This document shows positions 41,438 through 50,861 of a DNA stretch of 64,000 nucleotides, one piece after another. The stretch's first letter is position 1. Each line of letters starts with the position of its first letter. The position numbers and the translations under genes are program-made. The DNA lies in NCBI GenBank assembly GCA_902810075.1, contig LR778135.1, forward strand, positions 1,302,001 through 1,366,000, written 5' to 3'. Origin of the DNA: Ruminococcaceae bacterium BL-6 (GTDB taxonomy: Bacteria > Bacillota > Clostridia > Oscillospirales > Acutalibacteraceae). The notes beneath the pieces are model-generated. The model had not been told where the DNA came from, did no database searches, and saw nothing but the letters and a program-made list of their open reading frames with translations.

Positions 41438-43293
41438 TGCCAAGGACGATGCGGCACGAAAAGCCGAAGGATATCCGGAAAACGGTCCGTTTCCTGTGGC
41501 GGTATCTCAGGGTGCACCGTTTTTCCCTGCTGGTTGTTACGGCGCTGGTCGCCGTCAGCGCGTTGGCCAACGTCTACGGAACCTACCTGCTGAAACCGGC
41601 GGTGAACCAATACATTCTTCCCGGCGATATTCCCGGTCTGATCCGGATGCTGGGGTTCATGGGGGCTATTTATCTGGCGGGCGCCGCCGCAACTTATTTC
41701 TATTCCCAGCTGATGGTGAAGATCGCCCAGAAAATCGTTTCGGAGATCCGCCGGGATCTTTTCAAGAAGATTCAGCAGCTTCCGATCCGCTTTTTCGATG
41801 CCAAGACGCACGGCGAGCTGATGAGTCGTTTCACGAACGATATCGATACGATTTCCGAGGCGCTGAACAACAGCTTTACCGTGGTGATCCAGTGCTCCAT
41901 CGTCATCGTGGGCAATTTCGTGATGCTGATCATCCTGAACGCGGCGCTTTCCGTGATCGTTTTTGACTGCTTTTTCCTGATGTTCCTGTTCCTGCGGTAC
42001 AGCGGGAAAAAAAGCCATGCCTATTTTGCGAACCAGCAGAAATATATGGGCAGCCTGAACGGGTTTCTCGAGGAAATGGTGAGCGGGCAGAAGATCGTGC
42101 AGGTCTTCCGCCACGAAGAGCGCGACTTTGAGGAATTCAGCCGGCGGAATGAGCAGGTGCAGCGAGCCGCCACGGGCGCGATGACCTACTCGGGCCTCCT
42201 GATTCCCGTGGTGGTGAGCATTTCCTATTTCAACTATGCCGTTTCCGCCTGTGTCGGCGCGTTTTTCGCGATCGCCGGGTGGATCGATCTGGGCACTCTC
42301 GCGTCCTATCTTGTCTGTGTGCGCCAGTCGGCGATGCCGGTCAACCATTTTTCCCAGCAGGTCAACTTCCTTCTGGCCGCGCTTTCCGGGGCGGAGCGCA
42401 TTTTTGAGATCATGCAGGAAGAGCCAGAAACGGATGAAGGAACCGTCACCATGGTCCGCGTGCGCGGGGATGAGGACGGGAACCTTCAGGAATGCGGCGA
42501 GCGCACCGGAAAATGGGCGTGGCGCGTTCCCGGAGAAACGGGCGTAAGGCTGGTCCCGCTGCGGGGTGGAGTCCGTTTTCAGGACGTGGTGTTCGGCTAT
42601 GAGCCGGAAAATCCGGTTCTGAAAAAGATCAGCCTCTATGCGAAGCCCGGGCAGAAGATCGCGTTCGTCGGCTCCACCGGGGCCGGAAAGACGACGATCG
42701 CGAATCTGATCAACCGGTTCTACGATGTGGATTCCGGAAGCATCACTTATGACGGGATCGATGTGCGCCGGATCAAAAAGGATGACCTGCGCCATTCCAT
42801 CGCCGTGGTCCTGCAGGACACCCACCTGTTTACGGGCACCGTCGCGGAAAACATCCGTTACGGGAATCCGGATGCGGATCTGGAACAGGTGATCCGGGCG
42901 GCGAAGCTCGCGAACGCGGATTCCTTTATCCAGCGGCTCCCGAACGGCTACGACACCGTGATTTCGGGCGACGGCGCCCGCCTTTCCCAGGGGCAGATGC
43001 AGCTTCTGGCCATCGCGCGCGCCGCGGTTCTGGACCCGCCCGTGCTGATTCTGGATGAGGCGACCAGCTCGGTGGATTCCCATACCGAAAAGCTGATCGA
43101 AGCGGGCATGGACCGCCTGATGGAAAACAGGACGGTTTTTGTGATCGCCCACCGGCTCTCCACGGTGCGGAACGCGAAGGAGATCATCGTGCTGGAAAAC
43201 GGGCAGATTCTCGAGCGCGGCAGCCACGACGAGCTCGTCGCCCGAAAGGGCCGGTACTACCGGCTTTATACCGGGCAGTTCGAGCTGTCCTGA
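41437..43293 (+). CDS. Heterodimeric ABC exporter, catalytically complete half
   Basis: Partner half-transporter of 618 residues with six helices and an ATPase domain. Walker A is STGAGKTT, and Walker B is LILDEATSSVD with the Glu intact. The signature is LSQGQMQLLAIARA, where Ser-Gly-Gly is replaced by SQG, as in the partner half of many heterodimeric exporters. A 35-residue insertion between membrane and ATPase domains (about 330-365) is typical of this half. It ends the MarR-controlled operon, before a strong terminator. Confidence 0.9.
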   Translation: MPRTMRHEKPKDIRKTVRFLWRYLRVHRFSLLVVTALVAVSALANVYGTYLLKPAVNQYILPGDIPGLIRMLGFMGAIYLAGAAATYFYSQLMVKIAQKIVSEIRRDLFKKIQQLPIRFFDAKTHGELMSRFTNDIDTISEALNNSFTVVIQCSIVIVGNFVMLIILNAALSVIVFDCFFLMFLFLRYSGKKSHAYFANQQKYMGSLNGFLEEMVSGQKIVQVFRHEERDFEEFSRRNEQVQRAATGAMTYSGLLIPVVVSISYFNYAVSACVGAFFAIAGWIDLGTLASYLVCVRQSAMPVNHFSQQVNFLLAALSGAERIFEIMQEEPETDEGTVTMVRVRGDEDGNLQECGERTGKWAWRVPGETGVRLVPLRGGVRFQDVVFGYEPENPVLKKISLYAKPGQKIAFVGSTGAGKTTIANLINRFYDVDSGSITYDGIDVRRIKKDDLRHSIAVVLQDTHLFTGTVAENIRYGNPDADLEQVIRAAKLANADSFIQRLPNGYDTVISGDGARLSQGQMQLLAIARAAVLDPPVLILDEATSSVDSHTEKLIEAGMDRLMENRTVFVIAHRLSTVRNAKEIIVLENGQILERGSHDELVARKGRYYRLYTGQFELS

Positions 43294-43308
43294 TTTTCCG
43301 GCGGAAAC

Positions 43309-43360
43309 AAAACAGGGAACGGGAGCCGGCCTTTTCGGGCCGATTCCCGTTCCCTGTTTT
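43309..43360. terminator. Bidirectional terminator between exporter and phoR genes
   Basis: AAAACAGGGAACGGGAGCCGG pairs almost perfectly with its complement ending CCCTGTTTT, giving poly-T tracts in both directions. It serves the convergent ABC exporter and pho operons. Confidence 0.85.
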
Positions 43361-43372
43361 TGCAATAGAGGA

Positions 43373-45133
43373 TTATATTGATTCGTTTTCTTTCTTTTCT
43401 TTTTCCTTTGGAAGGAGGGGAAGGCGCACGGTAAACGTGCTGCCCTTTCCGACCTCGCTTTCCACGCCCACTTCGCCGCCGTACAGCGCGGCAAGGTGCT
43501 TGACGATGGAAAGCCCGAGCCCCGTTCCGCCGATCGCGCGCGATCGGCTGGTGTCCACGCGGTAGAACCGTTCAAACAGGCGGTCGAAATGCTCGGGGGC
43601 GATTCCGATCCCGGTGTCGCGCACATGGACGACGACCGTCTGCCGGCGGCTCTGGGCCGTCACCGTGACGCTGCCCTGCGGCCGGTTGTATTTGATCGCG
43701 TTTTCGATCAGGTTGCCGAAAAGCTGCTGGAACCGGGTGGGGGAGCAGGAAACATACAGGTCGGGGTCCGCCTGAAGGCTCAGCGTCACATTGTACTTTT
43801 CGGCGAGCGGCTCCAGACGCTCCATGCATTCTGACAGCCCATCCCGCACGCTGCAGCGGCGCACGGTGGGGTCTTCCTTCGCGTTTTCGATCTGCGAAAG
43901 GGCGAGCATGTCGTCGATCAGCCGGTGCAGCCGTTCGGCCTCGATGTCGAGCACGTCGTAGAAATAGCGGCGCGTCTTTTCGTCGCGGTCTCCGCTTTTC
44001 AAAAGCTCGATGCTCCCGCGGATCGAGGTCAGCGGCGTTTTCAGCTCGTGGGTGACGTTTGCCACGAACTCGCTCCTCATCTGCTCCAGGCGGCGCATCC
44101 GCGTCATATCCGCGATCACCGCAAGGGCGGACCCCACGCTCTGCCCGGCGATGGGGGCGACGTAAACGGCGAACTGGCGCCCGCCGGCTCCTTCCGCGAT
44201 GTTTTCGCGCTTCGATTCGCCGGTGTGCAGCGCGTCTTTCATCAGGTCGGCGATCCTCGCGGCGAAAAGGCTGCCTTCCAGTTTTCCGCCCACGGCAAGG
44301 CTGCTGTTTTTCATCATGTTTCCGGCGCTCTGGTTAAAGAACAGGATTTCGTTTTGATCGTTCACGGCGAGAACGCCGTCATCCATGCCCTGAAGCACGC
44401 CCTCCAGCTGCTTCTGTTTTCCGGTCAGCTCGGAAACGGCCGTTTCGGTGCTTTCCGCCATCCGGTTGAACGAGCGCGCAAGCTCGCCGACCTCATCCCG
44501 GTAGTTTCCGGAAACGCGGATGGAATAGTCCCCTTCCGAGATCCGGCGCACGGCGCGGGTCAGGTCGTTGAGCGGGCGGGTCAGGCGGTACACCAAAATC
44601 GCGGTGACGGCGCAGACCAGGATGATCCCCAGCAGCATGCTCAGCACGGCGATCGTCCAGATTTTCCGGATGGAGCGGTCGAGCGTGACGGTGGGGAGCG
44701 CCGCGCGGATGAAGAACCCGTCCTGTTTGACGTACACCGCCTCATAGTAATATCGTTCGTTCAGGCTCGCGCTGATGCGGATGTCGTAGCCTCGCCCTTT
44801 TTCGCGCGCCTGCACGATTTCGGGGCGGTTTTTGTGGTTCTGGTTGATGTCCTCCATGGAACTGTCGCCGACGACCTTGCCGCTTTCGTCGATGATGCTG
44901 ATGCGCATCTGCTGCCCGGCGCTGGAAAGCTGGTCCCCGATCCGGGTCGCGGATGCTTCGGGGTCGGCCTTGATCTCATCCGCCTGCGCGGTCAAAATGC
45001 TGAGCGCGGTGTCGAGCCTTCTCGTAAATTCGCTGCGGTACTGCTGCTGAACCTGCATGGCGGCGATGAAAAAGGCCGCCAGAAATCCGGCCACGACAAT
45101 GGCTGCGTTGAACAGAATCCATTTCTTTTTCAT
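43373..45133 (-). CDS. phoR: Phosphate-regulon sensor histidine kinase PhoR
   Basis: Membrane histidine kinase of 586 residues. It has an N-terminal helix, an extracytoplasmic domain of about 130 residues, a second helix (about 160-185), HAMP (RLTRPLNDLTRAVRRISEGD), and a PAS domain with GMDDGVLAVNDQNEILFFN. The HisKA site is NVTHELKTPLTSI, and the ATPase boxes are NLIENAIKYN, DTGIGIAPEHFDRLFERFYR and GGTGLGLSIV. It is the last gene of the leftward pst-pho operon, 11 bases after phoB. Assignment as PhoR rests on that order and the domain plan. Confidence 0.9.
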   Translation of the reverse strand: MKKKWILFNAAIVVAGFLAAFFIAAMQVQQQYRSEFTRRLDTALSILTAQADEIKADPEASATRIGDQLSSAGQQMRISIIDESGKVVGDSSMEDINQNHKNRPEIVQAREKGRGYDIRISASLNERYYYEAVYVKQDGFFIRAALPTVTLDRSIRKIWTIAVLSMLLGIILVCAVTAILVYRLTRPLNDLTRAVRRISEGDYSIRVSGNYRDEVGELARSFNRMAESTETAVSELTGKQKQLEGVLQGMDDGVLAVNDQNEILFFNQSAGNMMKNSSLAVGGKLEGSLFAARIADLMKDALHTGESKRENIAEGAGGRQFAVYVAPIAGQSVGSALAVIADMTRMRRLEQMRSEFVANVTHELKTPLTSIRGSIELLKSGDRDEKTRRYFYDVLDIEAERLHRLIDDMLALSQIENAKEDPTVRRCSVRDGLSECMERLEPLAEKYNVTLSLQADPDLYVSCSPTRFQQLFGNLIENAIKYNRPQGSVTVTAQSRRQTVVVHVRDTGIGIAPEHFDRLFERFYRVDTSRSRAIGGTGLGLSIVKHLAALYGGEVGVESEVGKGSTFTVRLPLLPKEKEKKENESI

Positions 45134-45144
45134 CGGCGGCCTCC

Positions 45145-45837
45145 TTAACCGGTTTCTGAAAATTTATAGCCGACGCCGCGCACAGTGAGGATCAGCGTCG
45201 GTTCATCCGGGTTATCCTCGATCTTCTGGCGCAGGTAACGGATATGGACATCCACCGTGCGTGTATCGCCGTAGTAATCCACCCCCCATACGCGGTTGAG
45301 CAGGGTGTCGCGCGTCAGGACGTTCCCGCTGTTTTTCATCAGCGCCGCAAGCAGGTCGAACTCCTTTGCGGTCAGCTCGATGGGGCGTCCATCCTTTTCC
45401 ACGCTGTGGCGGGCGATGTCCACGGTAAGGCCGCCGCCTTCGATCAGCTGGCCCGAGGAATCTCCGCTGCGGGCTGCCCGCCGCAGGACGGCCTTCACCC
45501 GGGCGCAGAGCTCCTTGACGCTGAACGGCTTGACGATATAATCGTCCGCCCCCAGTTCCAGGCCGAGCACCCGGTCGATTTCCTCCCCGCGCGCGGTGAG
45601 CATCAGCACCGGGATCGAGCGCGTGGCTTCGCTTTCCCGCAGCTTGCGGCACACCGCCAGCCCGTCGGGCTGGGGCATCATCCAATCCAGAATCACGGCG
45701 TCCGGCATCCGTCGGCGGATGGCCTCCAGAAGCTGGGTGCCGTCGGGAAATCCGGCGGTTTCAAATCCCTCGTCCTTCAGGCCGAAGGCCACAAGATTTC
45801 GGATGTTCGGTTCGTCGTCGGCAATATAGATCAGCAA
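45145..45837 (-). CDS. phoB: Phosphate-regulon response regulator PhoB/PhoP type
   Basis: OmpR/PhoB-family regulator, 230 residues. The receiver has acidic Asp7/Asp8, phosphoacceptor Asp51 in VILDWMMPQPDG and Lys in YIVKPFSVKEL. The winged-helix output domain ends with DVHIRYLRQKIEDNPDEPTLI and RGVGYKF. It lies between phoU and phoR and would bind the Pho boxes upstream of pstS, closing a positive loop on its own operon. Confidence 0.92.
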   Translation of the reverse strand: MLIYIADDEPNIRNLVAFGLKDEGFETAGFPDGTQLLEAIRRRMPDAVILDWMMPQPDGLAVCRKLRESEATRSIPVLMLTARGEEIDRVLGLELGADDYIVKPFSVKELCARVKAVLRRAARSGDSSGQLIEGGGLTVDIARHSVEKDGRPIELTAKEFDLLAALMKNSGNVLTRDTLLNRVWGVDYYGDTRTVDVHIRYLRQKIEDNPDEPTLILTVRGVGYKFSETG

Positions 45838-45868
45838 TGCGGTTCCCTCCGTCGTACGGTTTTTTTCG

Positions 45869-46534
45869 TTACTGTTCCTTCGAGTTCAGGTCCGGGTGGA
45901 CGCCGGTTTCCATGTAGATGACCCATTCCGCGATATTCGTCGCGTGGTCGCCGATGCGCTCCACATATTTGATGATGAACAGAAGGTCTACCTCGCGCAT
46001 GACATTCTGCGGATTATCCGTGATGATCCCGCAGATTTCCAGAATGATTTTGGAAAACATGGTGTCCACGACGTCGTCGCTTTTGCACACTTCATGCGCC
46101 GCCTCCACGTCCCGGCTCAAAAAGACATCCATCGCGCGGCGGAACATGTCGCGCGCGGCCTCCATCATCTGCACCACATGGGTGATGGCCAGGCTGTTGC
46201 TGTTCAGCTCGCCCACGGTGAGAATGTCGCAGATGTCCGCGCACTGGTCTGCCACCCGCTCGATGTCCGTCAGAATCTTCAGGCAGGCGGCGATCATACG
46301 CAGGTCGGAAGCGACCGGCTGCTGCATGGCGATCAGGTTCATGCATACTTTCTCGATCCGATGCTCCGTGCGGTCGATTTCGTCGTCGCTGTTCGCGATC
46401 TGGTCGGCTTTGTCCAGGTCCAGCGTTCTCAGGGCGGTGATCGTTTCGTCGATGCGCTGCCCGACGTCGGCACCCATTTTGGTCATCTCGCCGATCAGGT
46501 CGGCAAGCTCCCGGTCAAAAATCTTTCTTGGCAT
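45869..46534 (-). CDS. phoU: Phosphate transport regulator PhoU
   Basis: A 221-residue all-helical protein with two PhoU repeats, which links the Pst transporter to PhoR and limits phosphate uptake. Family motifs are seen twice: DEIDRTEHRIEKVCMNLIAMQQPVASDLRMI in the first repeat and DDVVDTMFSKI ... VDLLFIIKYVERIGDHATNIAEWVIY in the second. It lies after pstB with an 84-base gap in which I see no terminator. Confidence 0.93.
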   Translation of the reverse strand: MPRKIFDRELADLIGEMTKMGADVGQRIDETITALRTLDLDKADQIANSDDEIDRTEHRIEKVCMNLIAMQQPVASDLRMIAACLKILTDIERVADQCADICDILTVGELNSNSLAITHVVQMMEAARDMFRRAMDVFLSRDVEAAHEVCKSDDVVDTMFSKIILEICGIITDNPQNVMREVDLLFIIKYVERIGDHATNIAEWVIYMETGVHPDLNSKEQ

Positions 46535-46618
46535 AACGGTCGTCTCCTTTTCCCATTATAAAAGAATTTCGCCGGGAAATACAGCGAAATTCTAACTATT
46601 TTGAAAAATGATTCACTT

Positions 46619-47374
46619 TTATCCGAAACGGCCGGTCAGATACCGTTCCGTGCGCTTGTCCGCGGGGTTGTTGAACATGGTGCGCGTGTCGGCGTATTCC
46701 ACGACTTCCCCCAGCAGGAAAAAGGCGGTCTTATCCGCGATGCGCGCGGCCTGCTGCATGTTGTGCGTCACGATCACCACGGTGTAGTCCTTGCGAAGGT
46801 CATCCATCAGGTCCTCGATCTTCAGGGTGGAGATCGGGTCGAGCGCGCTTGTCGGCTCATCCATCAGAAGGATATCCGGTTCCACGGCCAGCGCCCGCGC
46901 GATGCACAGCCGCTGCTGCTGCCCGCCCGAAAGGCCGAGCGCGGATTTTTTCAGCCGGTCCTTGACTTCTTCCCACAGGGCGGCGCTTTTCAGAGAACGC
47001 TCCACAATTTCATCCAACTGCTGTTTGTTCTTGGTTCCGTGAACGCGCGGGCCGTAGGCGATGTTGTCGTATACCGTCATCGGAAACGGGTTCGGCTTCT
47101 GGAATACCATGCCGGCGCGTTTGCGCAGCAGGGTGACGTCGGTGCGCGGGTCGTAAACGTCCTCGCCGTCGATGGTGACTTTTCCTTCGATGCGGCAGTT
47201 CGTCACCAGGTCGTTCATGCGGTTCAGGGTTTTCAGGCATGTGGATTTTCCGCACCCCGAGGGGCCGATGAACGCCGTGACCCGATTTTTGGGAATCTCC
47301 AAACAGACGTCTTTCAGCGCCTGAAACTCGCCGTAGAATAAATTCAGATGTTGAATCGAAATTTTGCTCTCCAT
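46619..47374 (-). CDS. pstB: Phosphate ABC transporter, ATP-binding protein
   Basis: Cytoplasmic ATPase of the high-affinity phosphate importer, 251 residues. Walker A is [19 protein letters not shown] with the PstB-typical continuation, followed by a Q-loop in [10 protein letters not shown], signature [15 protein letters not shown], Walker [17 protein letters not shown] and H-loop [11 protein letters not shown] 47374 is chosen because it gives the family start ([15 protein letters not shown]). A longer open frame upstream is shadow from pstA. It starts five bases after the pstA stop. Confidence 0.94.
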   Translation of the reverse strand: MESKISIQHLNLFYGEFQALKDVCLEIPKNRVTAFIGPSGCGKSTCLKTLNRMNDLVTNCRIEGKVTIDGEDVYDPRTDVTLLRKRAGMVFQKPNPFPMTVYDNIAYGPRVHGTKNKQQLDEIVERSLKSAALWEEVKDRLKKSALGLSGGQQQRLCIARALAVEPDILLMDEPTSALDPISTLKIEDLMDDLRKDYTVVIVTHNMQQAARIADKTAFFLLGEVVEYADTRTMFNNPADKRTERYLTGRFG

Positions 47375-47379
47375 TAATT

Positions 47380-48252
47380 TTATCCTTTCTGAAGCATCCT
47401 TGAGAAAAACCTGGCCAGGCAGTTGAGAATGAACACAAGGATCAGCAGAACCGCCGCAGTCGCAAATGCAATATTCAGGGCGTCGGGGGTAGAGGCCTCC
47501 CGCGCCGTCTGATACAAATGAAGGGTCAGAGTACGCCCGCTTGCGAAAATCTGCCGGAAGAACCCTTTCGGCATGCTGTAAGACAGGCCGCTCGTAAACA
47601 GGAGCGCGGCGCTTTCGCCGACGATGCGCCCCATGGCGAGAATGATCGCCGTCAGCACCCCGGGCATGGCGCACGGCAGCACGATCCCCATGATGACGCG
47701 CAGCTTTCCGGCCCCGAGCGCCATGGCGCCCTCCTGATAAGAGGAGGGGACCGACAGAAGCGATTCTTCGGTCGTGCGGATGATCAGGGGAAGGATGCAC
47801 AGCGTCATGGTCAGGCAGCCCGCCAGAATCGAAGTCTGAAGGCGGAACAGGATGCAGAACACCGTGTAGCCGAACAGCCCGAACAAAATCGACGGGATGC
47901 CGGAGAGCACTTCGGTCGCAAAGCGGATCACTTTCACAAGCCGCCCCTGCTTTGCGTACTGGGTCAGGTAAATCGCCGAGCACAGGCCGACCGGGGCGGA
48001 GATCAGCAGCGTGATGACAACCACATAAAGCGTGTTCAGGATCATGGGAAGAATGCCTTTCAGGCTGTCGTCCGTTTCCGAGTATGCCGTCGTGAGAAAG
48101 CGCATGGAAAGATAGGGGACACCGTTGATCAGGATATACAGCAGGATTCCGACCAGCACGGCGACGGTGACGGCCGCCGAAAGGCCGATCAGGGCCTGAA
48201 GCACGGTGTCGAGCGGGCGGGAGTGCCTGCCGTAAAGGGAATTATTTTTCAT
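47380..48252 (-). CDS. pstA: Phosphate ABC transporter permease PstA
   Basis: Membrane subunit of the phosphate importer, 290 residues with six predicted helices. The permease signature around [20 protein letters not shown] and the conserved [12 protein letters not shown] and [15 protein letters not shown] are present. Its start overlaps the pstC end by 11 bases, so the two permeases are translationally coupled. Confidence 0.93.
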   Translation of the reverse strand: MKNNSLYGRHSRPLDTVLQALIGLSAAVTVAVLVGILLYILINGVPYLSMRFLTTAYSETDDSLKGILPMILNTLYVVVITLLISAPVGLCSAIYLTQYAKQGRLVKVIRFATEVLSGIPSILFGLFGYTVFCILFRLQTSILAGCLTMTLCILPLIIRTTEESLLSVPSSYQEGAMALGAGKLRVIMGIVLPCAMPGVLTAIILAMGRIVGESAALLFTSGLSYSMPKGFFRQIFASGRTLTLHLYQTAREASTPDALNIAFATAAVLLILVFILNCLARFFSRMLQKG

Positions 48253-49600
48253 CCATCTGCACCCCCTGTTTGGAAATAATCGTGAAGCTGATATTGACGA
48301 TCATGATGAAAATGAACAGGATCAGGCCGATGGCGAAAAGCGCCTCGCGGTGCAGGCCGGAAGCATAGCTCATTTCCATCGCGATTCCGGTGGTCAGCAG
48401 GCGGACCGTGCCGAGCAGGGAAGGCATGTTGGCGACGTTGCCCGCCACCATCACGACCGCCATCGTCTCCCCGATCGCCCGACCGACCCCGAGGATCACG
48501 CCCGCAAGGATCCCGGATTTCGCCGCCGGGATCGTGACCTTAAAAATGGTCGCCGTGGGCGTGGCGCCGAGTGCGAGGGAAGCCTCGCGGTAAGCCTGCG
48601 GCACGGCGCGCAGCGAAGTTTCCGTCACGCTGACGATCGTGGGCAGGATCATGATGGCGAGGATCAGAACCGCCGCCAGCAGGCTGTCGCCGATGGTGCG
48701 CCCCCGGAACAAAGGAAAATCACGGATGGCGGGAACGATCACCAGCATGCCGAAGAAGCCGTACACGACGGAGGGAATCCCCGCCAGAAGCTCCACCGCC
48801 GGGCGGACCAGGCGCGCGATAAACGGCGGGGCCGTCTCCGCAAGGAACACCGCGGTCAGAATCCCCACCGGAACGCCGAGGACGATCGACCCGAACGTGG
48901 CGGAGATGGACGACAGGATCAAAGCGAGAATCCCGAACTGATTCCTGCCCGCGTTCCAGACGGCGCCGAACAGGAACGGCCCTAAGCCGATCTCCGCGAT
49001 GGCTGGGGCCCCGGTTGCGAAGACGTAGATGGTGATCAGCAGAACGCCGGCGACGGAAACGCAGGCGGAAACCAGAAAAACGGACTCCGCCAGCTTTTCG
49101 GTTCCCTGAGTCCAAAGCGAGAGGACGGCGCTGAACAGGCCGCACACGAAGACCCCGATGCAGGGCCACAGGAAGGAGACGGTGATTTGGCTGATGTTGA
49201 GCGAGGCGACCGCCGACTGGATGGAGGAAACAGAGATCAGCACGAAAAGCGGCGTCACGCCGGAAAGAATAAAGGACCCTCCCGCATACGCGGCCTTTCC
49301 GCGCAGAAGCAGAATGATTCCCGCGACGGAAAGGACGACTCCCCCCACGACCGCGATTTTCGCCAGAAGCGGAATGGTCACCAGCCCCGAAAGCGTCGGC
49401 CCCTGTACGCGCAGCCCGCTCGCCGTCACCAGCTGAAGCCCGCTGACCAGATAGGATGTGTTTCTAAAAACGAAGTGCAGGCCCGGAAGGAAAAAGAAAA
49501 CGCAAGGAAAAATGCCCAGCAGAACTGCCAGGCCTTTTTTCCAAGTGTTTCCTTTTGTTTCCCGTTCCGCTTCGCGTTGCTTTTTGATGGAAAGGGTCAT
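48242..49600 (-). CDS. pstC: Phosphate ABC transporter permease PstC with long N-terminal extension
   Basis: Membrane subunit of the phosphate importer. The last 290 or so residues are a normal PstC: LAESVFLVSACVSVAGVLL, GIPSVVYGFFGML, VPQAYREASLALGATPTATI and GRAIGETMAVVMVAGN. In front stand about 160 extra residues with four predicted helices (about 24-46, 80-100, 105-127, 138-160), making 452 residues in all against about 300 for the family. No frameshift or internal start with a ribosome binding site splits the two parts. The extra domain is unrecognised. It overlaps pstS by four bases. Confidence 0.88.
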   Translation of the reverse strand: MTLSIKKQREAERETKGNTWKKGLAVLLGIFPCVFFFLPGLHFVFRNTSYLVSGLQLVTASGLRVQGPTLSGLVTIPLLAKIAVVGGVVLSVAGIILLLRGKAAYAGGSFILSGVTPLFVLISVSSIQSAVASLNISQITVSFLWPCIGVFVCGLFSAVLSLWTQGTEKLAESVFLVSACVSVAGVLLITIYVFATGAPAIAEIGLGPFLFGAVWNAGRNQFGILALILSSISATFGSIVLGVPVGILTAVFLAETAPPFIARLVRPAVELLAGIPSVVYGFFGMLVIVPAIRDFPLFRGRTIGDSLLAAVLILAIMILPTIVSVTETSLRAVPQAYREASLALGATPTATIFKVTIPAAKSGILAGVILGVGRAIGETMAVVMVAGNVANMPSLLGTVRLLTTGIAMEMSYASGLHREALFAIGLILFIFIMIVNISFTIISKQGVQMDEK

Positions 49601-50475
49601 TTTTTCGATGTTACCAGGCCGGCCTTTTCAATCACGGCTGTGCCTTCGTCAGAAAGGACAAAATCGAACCAGGCTTTGATCAGCTCGTTGTCGCTGCCCT
49701 TTTTATAGATTTCGATAAACGGTCTCTGAGCCTTATAGGTCTTGTTGAGGATATTTTCTTCCGTGGCCTTCACGCCGTCCACGTCGACCGCTTTGACGGT
49801 GTCGTTCACGGAATCGAGCGAAACATAGCCGACGGCGGTCTTGTCGCTGCCGACCTTGGTCACCACTTCGCCGGTGGAGGAGAGCTCGGCCGCGTATTTG
49901 CATTTTCCGGCCGCCTTGAACATGGTTTCAAAACCGTCGCGCGTGCCGCTCGCGGCTTCTCTGCCCAGCACGGTGATCTTCTCATCGCTTCCGCCCACGT
50001 CTTTCCAGTTCATGATTTCGCCGGTAAAGATCTTCGTGATCTGGTCGCTGGTCAGCGCGGATACGGGGTTGTCCTTATGTACCGCAATGGCGATGCCGTC
50101 GATGGCGATCTGCTTGACCTCATAGTTTTCGGGTTTTTCTTCGGGCTTCAGATCCCTGGAAAGGTCGCCGATCAGAGCGGTTCCCGCGTCTACCGCCTTG
50201 GCAGCGTCGCCGGAGCCTGTGCCGCTTTTTTCAACCGTTACGCCCGGATATTTCGCTTGGAACGCTTCGCCCAGCGCTTGGCAGACCTTTGCCATGGAAG
50301 TTGAGCCGTTCAGAGTCAGTTTCCCGCTCAGGTTTGCGTCCTGAGAGGCGCCGCTTTCCGCCGGAGCTTCCTGGGAAGGGGCCGCGGAGTCCGTGCCTTT
50401 GACTTCGGAACTGCACCCGGCAAGCGCGCTTGCCGCGAGAGCCGCAGTCAGCAAAAGGGAAATTACTTTTTTCAT
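49597..50475 (-). CDS. pstS: Phosphate-binding lipoprotein PstS
   Basis: Extracytoplasmic phosphate-binding protein of the Pst importer, 292 residues. The signal peptide ends in the lipobox ALAGC (Cys21), followed by a Ser/Ala/Glu linker. Binding-site sequences are LNGSTSMAKV, EKSGTGSGDAAKAV and REAASGTRDGFE, the latter two lining the phosphate pocket in this family. AGGAGG precedes the ATG. It is the first gene of the pstSCAB-phoU-phoBR operon and lies behind the Pho box array. Confidence 0.94.
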   Translation of the reverse strand: MKKVISLLLTAALAASALAGCSSEVKGTDSAAPSQEAPAESGASQDANLSGKLTLNGSTSMAKVCQALGEAFQAKYPGVTVEKSGTGSGDAAKAVDAGTALIGDLSRDLKPEEKPENYEVKQIAIDGIAIAVHKDNPVSALTSDQITKIFTGEIMNWKDVGGSDEKITVLGREAASGTRDGFETMFKAAGKCKYAAELSSTGEVVTKVGSDKTAVGYVSLDSVNDTVKAVDVDGVKATEENILNKTYKAQRPFIEIYKKGSDNELIKAWFDFVLSDEGTAVIEKAGLVTSKK

Positions 50476-50523
50476 GGTTCCAAATTCCTCCTAAAAATCT
50501 CTGTTTTTTGGACATCGATTTTC

Positions 50524-50577
50524 ATTTTATTACGTTAATGTTAAAATCATGTTAAATTTCCTTTAGAACTCCTTTAA
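50524..50577 (-). promoter_or_regulatory. Pho box array and promoter of pstS
   Basis: On the reverse strand, five hexamers follow each other with exactly 11-base periodicity: TTAAAG (50577), CTAAAG (50566), TTAACA (50555), TTAACA (50544) and GTAATA (50533). The two central TTAACA units fit the PhoP-type direct repeat of Bacillus. A -10 TAAAAT (50529-50524) overlaps the end of the array, and no good -35 is present, as expected for an activator-dependent promoter. Confidence 0.75.
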
Positions 50578-50589
50578 AACGGAGTGGCC

Positions 50590-50621
50590 GCTATTGCTTT
50601 GAGGCGAAGCAAAGCAATAGC
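50590..50621. other. Perfect 12-bp hairpin upstream of the pst operon
   Basis: GCTATTGCTTTG pairs exactly with CAAAGCAATAGC around an 8-base loop. No T-tract follows, so it is not a classical terminator. It lies just upstream of the Pho box array. The remaining stretch to 50830 holds a second small stem (CCGGA / TCCGG near 50740) but no gene. Confidence 0.5.
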
Positions 50622-50832
50622 AATTTAAAGAAACATAAAGCTTTTTTGGTTTATGGCTCGGCAGCTGAATGAATTCCGAGCTCGCAGGCCGTTTTATCCT
50701 TTTTAAGTAAGAAAACCTGCCGGTAGCAGACACAATTTTCCGGATTCAAGTCCGGTAAATTTTGAAGGGAGAAGCAGTGCCGGAATTACTTGAATGCTCT
50801 GCTAATCAAAGAACATGGGTTCCTATATATTA

Positions 50833-50861
50833 TTGACAAATAATGTATATTTATTTATAAT
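50833..50861 (+). promoter_or_regulatory. Promoter of the IS-disrupted membrane-protein gene
   Basis: TTGACA, 17 bases and TATAAT. It matches the promoter at 33742-33770 in 25 of 29 positions. About 150 bases of leader follow before the ATG at 51016. Confidence 0.75.

Noticed and set aside
39716..41443. Antisense open frame (575 codons) over the first ABC exporter gene
   Set aside because: A His/Asp/Arg-rich shadow of a real membrane transporter, without a ribosome binding site.
50690..50790. tRNA-like T-arm (CCGGATTCAAGTCCGG)
   Set aside because: No acceptor stem, D-arm or anticodon arm can be drawn around it. It is a simple small hairpin.
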